64,000 bases of DNA from CALDUY01 sp046350255. Its GTDB lineage: Bacteria; Planctomycetota; Planctomycetia; Gemmatales; Gemmataceae. Position numbers and translations under genes: made by a program. The notes beneath the pieces are model-generated. The model was not told the origin of the DNA. It searched no databases and saw only the letters and a program-made list of their open reading frames with translations. The stretch covers positions 62,001-126,000 of the forward strand of contig JAXMAV010000010.1 of assembly GCA_046350255.1 (NCBI GenBank), given 5' to 3'. Shown in pieces: positions 40,401-45,804 of this stretch. Within the stretch, counting starts at the first letter, position 1. Each line of letters opens with the position of its first letter.

Positions 40401-43400
40401 GAATGACAACAACGCCCTGTTTAGTGTACAACCGAGTATCGATGCTACTGGCAAGCTCACTTACACACCCGCAACTAATGCACACGGTAGCGCTACTGTC
40501 TCTGTACGCATCCAGGATGATGGCGCCACTGCCAATGGTGGCATCGACACCAGCGCCACTCAGACTTTCACCATCACCGTGTCCGCAGTCAATGATGCCC
40601 CCAGTTTCACCAAGGGTGCGAACGAGTTGGTGTTAGAAGACGAAGGGGCGCAGTCCGTCTCCGGTTGGGCCACCGACCTCAGCGCGGGACCCGCAGACGA
40701 GTCAGCGCAGTCTCTTAACTTCCTGGTTTCGAACGACAATAACGCCTTGTTCAGTGTCCAGCCAGCAATTGATGCGACTGGAAAACTCACGTACACACCC
40801 GCAGCTAATACACACGGTAGCGCCACCATCTCCGTACGCATTCAGGATGATGGCGCTGCGGCCAACGGTGGCATCGACACCAGCGTCGAGCAGACCTTTA
40901 CCATCACGGTGACTGCGGTCAACGATGCGCCGAGTGCAGATGGGGGGTCTCTGGAGACGTTGGATGAGGACAGTTCGCTTGTTATCGACCTGCGCACCCG
41001 GGTGTTCGATGTCGAGACCTCACTCATCCATCTCGAGTACATCATCACTCAGTATCCCGCTCATGGAAGCCTCACACCCGTACCAGGTGTGCCTGGGCAT
41101 TTCACCTACACGTCTCAGGGCAACTATCATGGTCCCGATTCCTTCGTGTTTCGTGTCCACGACACCGGAGACCCCAGTGGAGAGCTGAGTGGGGCCCTCG
41201 ATAGCAATCCAGCCAGTGTCGCCCTGCTTGTCCATCCCGTCAATGATGCTCCCCTGCTGGACACCTTGGGCGATAGCCGCCTGACGGCGATCCCTCGCAA
41301 CAGCATCCAGCATCCAGGTGATACCGTCGCGACCCTGTTAGGCCAGCGTTTCAGCGACATCGATCCCGGAGCCGTTCGGGGCATCGCTGTGGTGGGTCTC
41401 ACAGGGACTTCCTCGGGGCTCTGGCAGTTCTCCGTAAATGCTGGTCTAACCTGGCAGACGCCTGGCACTGTTTCTACAAGTGCAGCCCTTCTTCTCCGTG
41501 AAGCCGACCTGGTTCGCTTTGTCCCCCAGGCAGGCTACGTCGGCGTGGTCCAACTCAATTACCAAGCCTGGGATCGGACCACTGGGCTAGCTGGTGGAGT
41601 AGCCGACCTTTCCAGTGGAGATAGTACCGGCGGCACCACCGCATTTAGCATCGCCAGCGAAACCGCATCGCTTCGGATTGGAATGACTCTCCCCGTCATC
41701 AATGAAGATAGTCGGACCCATGCTGGGGCAACGATTGGTTCGGTAGTCGGTAGCTTCCTTCAGGACGATGATCTGAATGCCCTTAAGGGGATTGCGGTCA
41801 CCGGCGCCTCCGCGGCAGATCGCGGCAGTTGGCAGTATTCTCTTGATGGTGGACGCACCTGGCTTGCCCTGGGCAATGTCTCTCCAGACAAGGCTCGGCT
41901 ACTTCGTGACACAACAAAGCTCCGCTTTCTGCCGGCCGCCAACTTCAACGGCCAGGCCGAACTGAATTACCATGCCTGGGATCAGACCGTCGGTAGCGTC
42001 GGGAGCCTGTATAACCTCACCAACGATCTCGCCCTGGGTGGAGCCAGCGCCTTCAGCATCCTGGATGATGTCGCCTTCGCCATTGTGAATGCCGTCAATG
42101 ACCGGCCTGTACTCGATGCAGGTGGGGAACCCACCCTGGACTGGGTGCCGGTCGGGCTGGATGCCCCAACTGGGAATCGGATCGCAGATCTTCTGGGTGC
42201 TTCGGTTACTGACGTCGATGCGGGCGCACTTCAGGGTATCGCTGTGATTGGTGCCGCCCATCCACGGGGCCGATGGGATTACCAACTCGCCGGCCAATCC
42301 TGGGTGCCCATCGGGAATGTGGCCACCACCAGCGCGCTGTTACTGCGATCCGAGGATCGCATTCGCTTTGTGCCGCAACCCGGATTCACGGGGGTGGCAC
42401 GTCTGACGTATCGTGCCTGGGACCAGACCACGCCGCAGTTGGCGGGAGCCCGTCTACCGATCCCGACGGGCAGTACTTCTTTCAGTCTGACGAGCGAAAC
42501 GGCCTCCGTGGTGGTGAGCGCGACCAGGCCAGCCAGTAACCAGGCACCCTCGCTGAACACTTCCCTGTCTCCAGCCCTGACACCAATCAACGAAGATTTC
42601 GTCACCTCGGCTGGAAACACAATTGGTCAACTGATCGCTCAGGCTTTCAGCGACACTCCTGCGAAAGTGCTGTCAGGTCTTGCTCTGACGGGGACCACAG
42701 GAATGGCGAACGGCACCTGGCAGTTCTCACTCGACGCTGGACGCACCTGGCGTCCAGTCGGCACGGTCTCTCCCGCCAACGCACTGCTACTCCGCAGCAC
42801 CGACCGGTTGCGATTCGTGCCGGCTCGCAACTTCCATGGCACTGTCGAAGTTACTTACCGAGCCTGGGATCGCACCCGAGGCACAGCGGGAGCCCGTGCT
42901 AACCTGGCCCTGGCCGGGGTGACCGGTGGCACCAGCGCTTTTGGGATCGAACAGGAAGTTGGTAGCCTAGTGGTTCGCCCGGTCAATGACCGACCTGTAC
43001 TCAACGTCAAACCGGCGCCCCGGCTCACGTCCATTCTGCCGGGGACAGGCAATCCGGCCGGCAATCGCGTTAGTGATTTGCTCGGCCTTGCGGTTAGCGA
43101 TTCTGATGTCGGCGCTCTGCAAGGCATCGCCCTTATTGAGGCCAGTAACGCTTTCGGCCGATGGGATTACCAACTGGCCGGTGGAAACTGGGTGCCGGTG
43201 GGTACGGTGTCCTTGAACTCTGCCCTGTTGCTTCGTCCGCAGGATGGACTCCGCTTCGTTCCACGAGGGGGCTTCAGTGGTGTCGTCTCAATTAGCTACC
43301 GCGCCTGGGATCAAACTACACCCCAAAGAGAAGGCAGCCGGGGTGTCATTCTGCCAGGCCACACCTCGTTCAGTGTTGCCAGCGAAACGGCTCTTTTGAC

Positions 43401-43866
43401 CATCAATGCGGTCAACGACCGGCCCATTCTTGATACGAGCGGCAGCCCCGCTTTGCCTCCGGTTCTTACTAACGCCTCTACCCCCGCGAGTACCAGTGTC
43501 GCTGCCTTGCTCGGCACAGCCGTCAGTGACCCGGATCCTGCAGACCAGGTGGGCATGGCGCTCACTTCTGCTCCTAATCTGAATGGAACCTGGCAATATT
43601 CCACCGACCTGGGAGCGACATGGAGCGATGTAGGCCTCGTTTCGCCATCGACAGCCCTGCTGTTGCGTGGGCAGGACCTGCTGCGATTTGTCCCGGCGGT
43701 CGACTTCCGGGGCACGGTTAAGCTGAGCTACCGAGCCTGGGATCAAAGCGACGGGCGATCCGCAGGCAGCCGGGCCAACGTGACTCTATCGAACGCGCTC
43801 TCATTCAGTCTGACCACAGAGATCGCCATTGTTGTAGTCAACAAGGCACCTACTCTCCGATTGTAG
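25483..43866 (+). CDS. Giant secreted S8 subtilase with Ig-like and cadherin-like repeats (6127 aa)
   Basis: The start is fixed by GGAGG nine nt upstream. Residues about 24-39 carry a LEPR-XLL-like planctomycete export motif (RLEHLEARTLPASLL). The subtilase domain spans about 160-596 with Asp201 (VGVISDSA), His239 (MEIVHDIAPSA) and Ser538 (FSGTSAAAPHVAG), and AGN for the oxyanion hole. After a linker resembling a propeller (about 730-1090) come nine units of about 284 residues, each an SbsA/SwmB-type Ig-like part (SSLTVTFNEAIDPATF) plus a jelly-roll-like part (LALDFWAKQ, DADVYVKFAHSG). Then come cadherin/tandem-95-like repeats, including seven exact 110-residue copies, and at the end about six units with YRAWDQTTG-type motifs. 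No C-terminal anchor is seen. It is probably a surface or matrix protease/adhesin; it may be controlled by the neighbouring sigma factor (inference). Confidence 0.92.
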   Translation: MQRLVMVSKRTRSTASIPLPIRTWRLEHLEARTLPASLLHLPENVEGNLAAYFELSQFSGETVTGIPASDAAEPTTEQVRGEQQSTIKRFQELLLHDNSGVPVVQVWAREQDGGEVLRQLVGLGLSPTEVSLEHRLIEVPVALTRLPEVAALPGVLAVTPAFRPITRAGSVQTQGDAVLRADLVRQAGFDGAGIKVGVISDSALFLANSQTTADLPATVDRYLEFAGSDEGRAMMEIVHDIAPSAALAHYSGVYSSTSFASGIRALAAIGSQVIVDDLGYFDQPFFQDGIVAQAVNDVTAGGIVYVSAAGNDADLGYQSTFRDADPGSSTDLHDFDPGTGVDTRQRISTPAGYYNILILQWDDPFYTTAGVTHDFNVKIYDESGALVASQISGGSTNNLSTQQPLEIVQWVSKGSGVYQIEFERKAGSGDSLLKYILLGGNGTAISEFATNTGTIYGQPAAAGAIAVGAVPFHAPNTIQPYSSIGEVTILFDPAGNRLGAPEVRNKPDVVAPDAVNTTFFGNDLPQDTDSLPNFSGTSAAAPHVAGVAALLLDANPHLTLAQLTGALRTTAIDLGPAGFDDAFGYGRVDAEAARLAVLALTDTTAPTVQLLSPITEHGWEVSQAVLQFSEPLPSGASTPASPANAANYTLLSAGPDGVFGNGDDVTYTVSPSYNQDTRTVTLTFSAPTTVLPRARYRLTLDCTSALADPAGNALNGGVDRIFEFTLGYRSGIVPLAGGVTASEIDLRPDGSLVVATAHNPIVSGYRWPQVLLNQYDAGGAGQPAFHTAPTDIRWSWRVTGVDLAVNATSGVVGWNDLEEIWVGFPDDYYQSYYMLDGSARTIGDWRVAASVETGLGPRVDMNASGAFVMWIPMYHYTPPSVAYKAEVYGRRFDATGTPLGPIFKVSEEVGTSEGDVAMSPTGASVFVWNRGSRILGRYMDAGGNLVGNEFYIDAGDAGADLPRIAMAADGSFVVTWQTGAGSYFRRYDASANPLGPAQQVFMTGWNPEIAMASDGRFAIAWIGPDGASNGVFVQRFLADGTPVGARRFVNDTQTAGDQTGARIAMRDDGSFVVAWGTYNGTGFARWYDWAGPDEQLPFGPYVRSMTPTQPATGPVSSLTVTFDRAVDAATFTVGDVTLNDPVGRLIAASSVSTTDNKTFTITFPSSNLPGRYRVKVGPNVADSAGILMNQDGDVTNGETADAFSGYFYRAAPSAAPLEFNEGFEAASIDALSGAWSFASDAGTIVLASTNSPHGGSQHLHFKDGTGYREATLKLDLSAHSGATNLALDFWLQEVGSSWYATNNLDVLVSGDGVNWSKVGNTLDVEAGAYARAAYDLDQALAAASVAIDADVYIKFRHYSSHDIYTLTLDDIRVSTRDVLGPRIVSQTPTDVGTGSLSSITVTFDEGINPTTFSASDVTIYNPTGQTISLNGNPVNSGDDRTFTLNLASAQTQAGTYRVQIGPSIVDPVGNLMNQDGDELPGENGLADVYQGVITIQAVPQPLPITQNFDSGSFTTLPGWSFASSGGVTEVSNSDGPRGSHHLRMRNTANGTNSIREAVLAMDLSSASGATDLTLDFWLQRVGDTYNNVGLLYFSGDGQSWSSYTTGLSTPVLGQYYHMAIDLDAALSAAGITLDGDVFVKFWHSGSYTNSIYTFDDVRVARGVDVFGPYVIEQAPAGQATAPLNSLTVTFNEAINPASFTVSDVTIKDPTGGMVSLSGNPTPSADNKTFTLTFAAAQSLAGTYTVQLGPDILDAAGNQMNQDRDDLLAETTDAYQGTFWIGVPAGQQVPYTQGFESGTLSSLMSWSFASTGGSIEITDADAPRGSYHLRMTHTAAWTTTTREAILKMDLAAQSGATNLALDFWARQTTSNLASLSLYVSGNGTTWTAVGAQPGYPLESTYTRYAYDLDQVLATAGISLDADVFIKFVHSGFYGGSALVLDDIRISTADVFGPRVTGHSPTGNNIGPIDTLTITFDEPIDPTTFTVGDVNIIGPAGATVSLLEDPINSGDNRNFTLNLAVPHRLPGLYTLRVGPNILDSAGNPMNQDGDIQLGETNGQDTYVGTFRIDAVAQPFPVTQGFESGRLGDLPGWAFAVTDGSIKVSQSDGPRGSYHLKLANETGYTTTTREAVLKLDLSTQTGATNLALDFWAKQINASAPAYLYLYVSGDGATWTQVGTSHLNVPLGTYAGYAFDLDQVLAAASVALDGDVYLRFTHSGYYAGSGLTLDDIRVSNLDVFGPRVTTLSPSGPVDGPVSVLTVTFNEAISLASFVAADVQVIGPSGASISLSGNPVDSGDGRTFTLNLATAQTQAGTYTVRVGPYVLDVAGNLMNQDNDLIVGETNGEDTFTGTFQVRAAAQAFPYTQDFNSGTLALPGWSFASSSGTIEVTGSDGPRGSNHLRLTHTANSNATRDAVLKMDLSSQFGATNLALDFWAKKLGDSSSSNNFRVFVSGDGTTWSAVTAYNLQPAFNLYQQFSFDLDQALASNGVTLDADVYIRFAHTATYTGSVLVLDDIRVSNLDAFGPRVTSQTPATSADAPLASVTVTFNEPIDPASFTAGDVAITGPSGAAVALSGSPTASNGNQTFTLTFASAQTQAGTYTLRIGPDVLDTAGNSMNQNQNEILGESADAYSSTFQIRSAAQVFPYAQGFESGSLAAPGWSFNAPTGAIEVTTADGPRGSYHLRMKQSQDYTTNEREAVLLLDLAGQAGRSDLELDFWLKSLSNSSNYLRVYVSGNGSSWTLIGNNLTTGLGQYLHLTYDLDQKLAAANIALDSDVYVKFAHYGYYANNAITIDDIRVDDEDVTSPQVTAQTPSGSFNGPLNTITLTFNEAIDPATFTAADVLLTSPAGNTLALSGNPTPSTDNRTFTLTLAASQTLPGTYKIQIGPNVADLAGNELNWNNNELLAETGDYYRSSFVLNATAQTLPLTQSFDGGNIAALPGWSFGTEDGTIDVTTASGPRGTNHLRMTRGTYTGSYLAREAVLKLNLAGQSGANNLELDFWAKQLVASSSNWVAVSLSGNSTTWVQVASLQYQDLSQYHHAVLDLDQLLGDNSIALDADVYVKFTHMAFYGGDAVVIDDVRVSTGDAFGPKVLAHSPTGPVAGSLSNITVTFDEPIDPTSFTAADVSLISPAGQVLALSGNPVPSGDNKTFTLTLATAQTLAGSYRLRVGPDVLDTAGNQMNQDGNILQGMPTTDAYSVSIDITSTAQTLPVVQDFEGGSLNNLPGWSFSAGDGTISVTSSDSPRGNNHLKMVNATSYVTTTREAILKLDLSAHTAASNLYLDYWFKKLGGSESSNSLSVYVSSNAVSWVQLGSPINPGVQGAYVHAWHDLDNALNTNGITIDADVYVKFVHSGYYAGATFTLDDIRVSTTEAVGPRVTGTTPTGTIAGPLDSLTVTFNEDIDASSFTAADVVVLDPGGQPVALSGNPVDSGDHRTFTINLASEQTIRGEYVLSIGPDVRDVNGNPMNQDQDGFNLEANGQDVYSTRLTLGPPTAQTLPVAQGFEVTSLADLAGWSFVTSVGKIEATTVDNPYDGARHLRFSSAYTGAINTRSATLLLDLSAQTGATNLVLDYWIKELLGTSTNYLTLQASGNGTTFVNLGSNIDTNSTTYTHRVEDLDALLATAGIALDSDVYLRFTHTGYYDGYNLSVDSIRVRTASTLNNPPTLTTMATLTGANEDTSFTITHAALLAAGNEADPNSDPVSFRIDAVSSGTLTKDGQAITPGVTLVGPGESLVWTPASNANGTLNAFTVRAHDGDLASLSPVQVKVTVTAVNDAPVATGSVNLTAINEDETAPASGRPSTLFASNFSDSVDQVSGGSYANTLYGIAIINNAATAGQGTWQYSVNGSTWSAVGTPTSAAALVVTGNGWLRFLPAANYNGTPGGLTVRLIETGGATPTTGTTVDLSGAGATGGATIYSSATVSLAVVVNPVNDAPVLDNTGTMALDTILEDATTNSGTLISSLLASAGDRINDVDAGAIEGIAVTAADTTNGVWEYSTDNGGNWSALGNVSATSARLLASNSGTRVRFVPNANYTGTLTAALTFRAWDQATGSNGNTASTSSNGGTTAFSSATETASLIVSAVNDAPVLDISGNPALFPLLEDTLPPSAPALVAEREPNDDGVVGIAAADLTAANDISSSFYLVSSSTYRSVVTGTISIGNDGDWDFYMFYAAPGDSLTVALDSITLPDPYLRLYSSSMALLRVDDDSGPGLSSLLTYSSFSSAGFYYLVADDLTSGTGSYQLTSTLTTTRSVPATYTVAQLVGAATTDVDTNSLQGVAVVGQTGNDEGTWQYHLGSTWVNLPGVAEASALLLRDTDSIRYVPGVNFNGTASLLVRAWDRTTGTSGDSVDLTGSGATGSTSAFSANVETITISVTAVNDAPSFTKGANQTALEDAGAQSVTGWATNLSAGPADESAQTLSFLVTNDNNALFSAQPSIDATGKLTYTPAANANGSATVSVRIQDDGATANGGIDTSEVQTFTITVTAVNDAPSFSKGANELVLEDAGPQSVTGWATNISAGPANEGGQSLLFLVTNDNNALFSVQPSIDASGKLTYTPAANANGSATISVRIQDDGATANGGIDTSEAQTFTITVTAVNDAPSFTKGANQTALEDAGAQSVSGWATNLSAGPPDEVGQSLNFLVTNDNNALFSVQPSIDATGKLTYTPAENANGTATISVRIQDDGTTTNGGIDTSVAQTFTITVTAVNDVPSFTKGANLTVLEDAGAQSVSGWATALSAGPSNESAQALSFLVTNDNNALFSVQPSIDATGKLTYTSAANANGSAIISVRIQDDGATANGGIDTSAVQTFTITVTAVNDAPSFTKGVNQTVLEDAGAQSVTGWATNLSAGPTNESAQALNFLVSNDNNALFSVQPAIDATGKLTYTPAANAHGSATVSVRIQDDGTTANGGIDTSAVQTFIITVTAVNDAPSFSKGANQTALEDAGAQSVSGWATALSAGPADEVGQSLTFLVTNDNNALFSVQPSIDATGKLTYTPATNAHGSATVSVRIQDDGATANGGIDTSATQTFTITVSAVNDAPSFTKGANELVLEDEGAQSVSGWATDLSAGPADESAQSLNFLVSNDNNALFSVQPAIDATGKLTYTPAANTHGSATISVRIQDDGAAANGGIDTSVEQTFTITVTAVNDAPSADGGSLETLDEDSSLVIDLRTRVFDVETSLIHLEYIITQYPAHGSLTPVPGVPGHFTYTSQGNYHGPDSFVFRVHDTGDPSGELSGALDSNPASVALLVHPVNDAPLLDTLGDSRLTAIPRNSIQHPGDTVATLLGQRFSDIDPGAVRGIAVVGLTGTSSGLWQFSVNAGLTWQTPGTVSTSAALLLREADLVRFVPQAGYVGVVQLNYQAWDRTTGLAGGVADLSSGDSTGGTTAFSIASETASLRIGMTLPVINEDSRTHAGATIGSVVGSFLQDDDLNALKGIAVTGASAADRGSWQYSLDGGRTWLALGNVSPDKARLLRDTTKLRFLPAANFNGQAELNYHAWDQTVGSVGSLYNLTNDLALGGASAFSILDDVAFAIVNAVNDRPVLDAGGEPTLDWVPVGLDAPTGNRIADLLGASVTDVDAGALQGIAVIGAAHPRGRWDYQLAGQSWVPIGNVATTSALLLRSEDRIRFVPQPGFTGVARLTYRAWDQTTPQLAGARLPIPTGSTSFSLTSETASVVVSATRPASNQAPSLNTSLSPALTPINEDFVTSAGNTIGQLIAQAFSDTPAKVLSGLALTGTTGMANGTWQFSLDAGRTWRPVGTVSPANALLLRSTDRLRFVPARNFHGTVEVTYRAWDRTRGTAGARANLALAGVTGGTSAFGIEQEVGSLVVRPVNDRPVLNVKPAPRLTSILPGTGNPAGNRVSDLLGLAVSDSDVGALQGIALIEASNAFGRWDYQLAGGNWVPVGTVSLNSALLLRPQDGLRFVPRGGFSGVVSISYRAWDQTTPQREGSRGVILPGHTSFSVASETALLTINAVNDRPILDTSGSPALPPVLTNASTPASTSVAALLGTAVSDPDPADQVGMALTSAPNLNGTWQYSTDLGATWSDVGLVSPSTALLLRGQDLLRFVPAVDFRGTVKLSYRAWDQSDGRSAGSRANVTLSNALSFSLTTEIAIVVVNKAPTLRL
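28774..36450 (+). repeat. Nine tandem coding units of about 850 bp
   Basis: Unit boundaries recur at a motif like FGPRVTSQTPTG (near 28774, 29620, 30480, 31330, 32190, 33040, 33890, 34740 and 35600). Each unit has the same internal order: calcium-type Ig-like strand block, MNQDGD loop, GWSFASSDGTIEVT, then DDIRVS at the end. The copies are diverged at DNA level, unlike the 330-bp array downstream. Confidence 0.85.
38608..40917 (+). repeat. Seven tandem coding repeats of exactly 330 bp
   Basis: Each copy starts with the codons for VNDAPSF (or VNDVPSF) at 38608, 38938, 39268, 39598, 39928, 40258 and 40588, with no length change, and encodes a 110-residue cadherin-like domain (LEDAGAQSV, LVTNDNNALFSVQPSIDATG, SVRIQDDGATANGGIDTS). 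DNA identity is visibly very high and mosaic between copies, indicating recent amplification and conversion. Confidence 0.95.
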
Positions 43867-44303
43867 CCCGGCTCCGCCGCCTCTGCTAAAGCAGGAGAAT
43901 AATTGCCCATTCAGAGGCGACTCGTTTGATTGTTTACACTCTGTTACATCCCCGCTGTAGATGGACGGTGGGATGGGTACAACCTGCGAAGGACCACTGA
44001 TCATCCTGAATGCTGCGGGATCTGGCTATTAACCCGGATTGATGGTCGAGGCTTTCAGCAAACTGACGGAGTAGTAGACTGGAGTGATGGTTCATCTCCT
44101 GTTCGCCCTGGATAGATCTCCCTGATGCTATTCCTGCGGCGACGGTCGTGGCTGTATCATTTTTTCATTCTCTCTGTCCGCGCTTTATCTCGCCTAAGCG
44201 GGCAGATCCAGAGCCGTCGCACCTGGCCGGGGCCCATCAGTCGGCGGGTATGGACCGCCTCGTCGGCCTGAGGTCGGAGTAGGTCTGGGAGGACACCCTG
44301 CAG
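43867..44303. other. Intergenic stretch after the giant subtilase gene
   Basis: About 440 nt without a recognisable gene. A short imperfect hairpin (CTGCT-AA-AGCAG, 43883-43894) follows the stop but has no T-run, so I do not call a terminator. The right part may belong to the damaged insertion sequence next door, although I could not align it to a transposase. Confidence 0.4.
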
Positions 44304-44670
44304 TTGCCCCGCAGGAACTGCTGGTCGGAGCAAAACGCGGCCGCCGTCGCCGCGCAGCATGAGGAGTCGGTGTGGTCATTGGCCAGACTGGCCGAGCACT
44401 ACTGCCGGGTCGTTGCCGTTCTGAAACGCTGTCGCCAGCGCGGCAGGGTCAAGGTGCGAAGCTGGCAGAGCACCGACTCGACCCACGTTTTGGGCCGCGC
44501 ACGTGTCACCAACCGCATGGCCTTGGCTCAGGAAACGCTGCGCACCGCCATGAATGATTTCAGCCACTGCTGCCCCGGTTTGGCTGTACGCCAACAGGCA
44601 GCCGGCCTGGTTGGAGCGAGCAGATAGACCGGCCAGGACAGACACCACGCACCGGTTCGGCCGTCGAATG
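44304..44670 (+). pseudogene. IS1182-type transposase, central fragment with frameshift
   Basis: The frame from 44304 contains LAEHYCRVVAVLKRCRQRGR followed by STDSTHVLGRARVTNRMALA and QETLRTAMNDF. This matches the conserved (R)TDSTHVL..VR.LNRLEL.GETLRAALN block of IS1182-family transposases. The homology continues in another frame as APVWLYANRQPAWLERAD (compare APDWLRA..QPEW.ERY), so a frameshift lies near 44560-44575. The N-terminal domain and the rest of the DDE core are absent. It is a remnant. Confidence 0.65.
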
Positions 44671-44850
44671 TAGCGACATGGTCGGGCGCCTGGGCTGGTC
44701 AGCCATTCCCCAGCATCCACTGGGAGTGTTAGCGCGTTCGCGCGGTCTCCTGCTCACAAGCCTGGGTTGTGGCCGGGTATTTCAGGCGCCAGGGTATGTT
44801 CCTCAAGCGAACCGTCTCGAGTCGATCTGGTAGAACTCGCGGTACACGGT

Positions 44851-45459
44851 TTATTCCGGCTTGCCGCCTTCCAGACGCCGGATCTCCTCCTGCAGCATTT
44901 TCTGGACACGGTGCTTGGCCACGAAGACGTGCGCCACTGGTTGTCCCAGCCGCGCTGCCACTTCCGCCCCGGCCAGGCCCTCCAGCGTTGTCAACCGGAA
45001 CGCCTCCCAGGTATGCGCCGACACCCGGTCATGTACCGACTTGAGAGCCAGGTCCATCAACTCGTGGTCGAACTCCTCGGCCAACCGCTGTGCCAGGTCC
45101 GACCGCGCCTCCGCAGTCGCCAGGACACCCACGTCTGGCACTCGGGCCGTTTCCACTCGCCGCAACCCTTCGGTGAAGTCGCTCCAGGCGTGCTGCGTCA
45201 CTGTCCGTAGCCATGCCCGAAAACTCCGCGCCGGGTCGTACTGGAAGGTCCGCATCGTGCTCACCAACTTCAACAGCACGTTTTGCGTCACGTCCTCGGC
45301 GTCGGCGGGCTGCAGGCCCCAGGCAGTACACCAGGCCAGGATCTTCGGTTGATAGCGGGCGACGAATTCGTTCCAGGCAACGGTGTCCTGCGAGTTTTGC
45401 TGCAGGCGGGCCAGTAGCGTCACTGGTGTCTGCGAATCCCAGTTTGTGCTCATGGCCAT
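44851..45459 (-). CDS. ECF-type RNA polymerase sigma factor (second)
   Basis: The product has 202 residues. Region 2 is visible as WNEFVARYQPKILAWCTAWG, PADAEDVTQNVLLKLVSTM, and then the planctomycete-type FQYDPARSFRAWLRTVTQHAW. Region 4 is TWEAFRLTTLEGLAGAEVAARLGQPVAHVFVAKHRVQKML. ATG codons at 45459 and 45453 are both possible. It is transcribed divergently from the kinase gene at 45805. Such ECF factors (the FxYDP.RSFRAWL type) are repeatedly encoded beside zinc-finger kinases in planctomycetes, so the pair is probably one signalling unit. Confidence 0.92.
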   Translation of the reverse strand: MAMSTNWDSQTPVTLLARLQQNSQDTVAWNEFVARYQPKILAWCTAWGLQPADAEDVTQNVLLKLVSTMRTFQYDPARSFRAWLRTVTQHAWSDFTEGLRRVETARVPDVGVLATAEARSDLAQRLAEEFDHELMDLALKSVHDRVSAHTWEAFRLTTLEGLAGAEVAARLGQPVAHVFVAKHRVQKMLQEEIRRLEGGKPE

Positions 45460-45804
45460 TTTCCGTTCAAAAGGAGTGAAATCCTAAACCGCGCCAGCCA
45501 TCCCCGTCAAGGGTTGTCGTGTCCGGATATTCGTCACAATCGCGGAACCTGGCAGCCAGACGACGTAGCCCCGTCAGCGGTCCCACAGACCGCTGGGTTG
45601 GATGGCGCGCAGGACGGCCAGGAGCTCCAGGGATCTCCTTAAATTACATTACCCCCACTCAACTACCATCATCTTTTACTACACACCTCCCGACGTCTGT
45701 GTTAGTTTCGCAAGGTCGATGCCGTATAGATACTTGACTCCCCCGGTGACTCGCCCGGTGGACCCGCGAACCGGACAAAACTGTCTCGCAAGGCCGAGCC
45801 TCGC
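45460..45804. promoter_or_regulatory. Divergent promoter region between sigma factor and kinase
   Basis: This 345-nt region separates two divergent genes and must hold both promoters. The part around 45639-45700 is AT-rich (AAATTACATTACC, CATCATCTTTTACTACAC). A GGAACC at 45544-45549 is followed by CGTA after 14 nt, which is only a weak fit to an ECF promoter. No clear operator was identified. Confidence 0.4.

Noticed and set aside
38608..40917. The regular 330-bp periodicity as a CRISPR-like or satellite array
   Set aside because: The repeat is fully coding, has no spacers, and translates to one protein domain per copy.
43883..43894. Hairpin after the giant subtilase stop as an intrinsic terminator
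   Set aside because: The stem is 5 bp with a 2-nt loop and no T-run follows.
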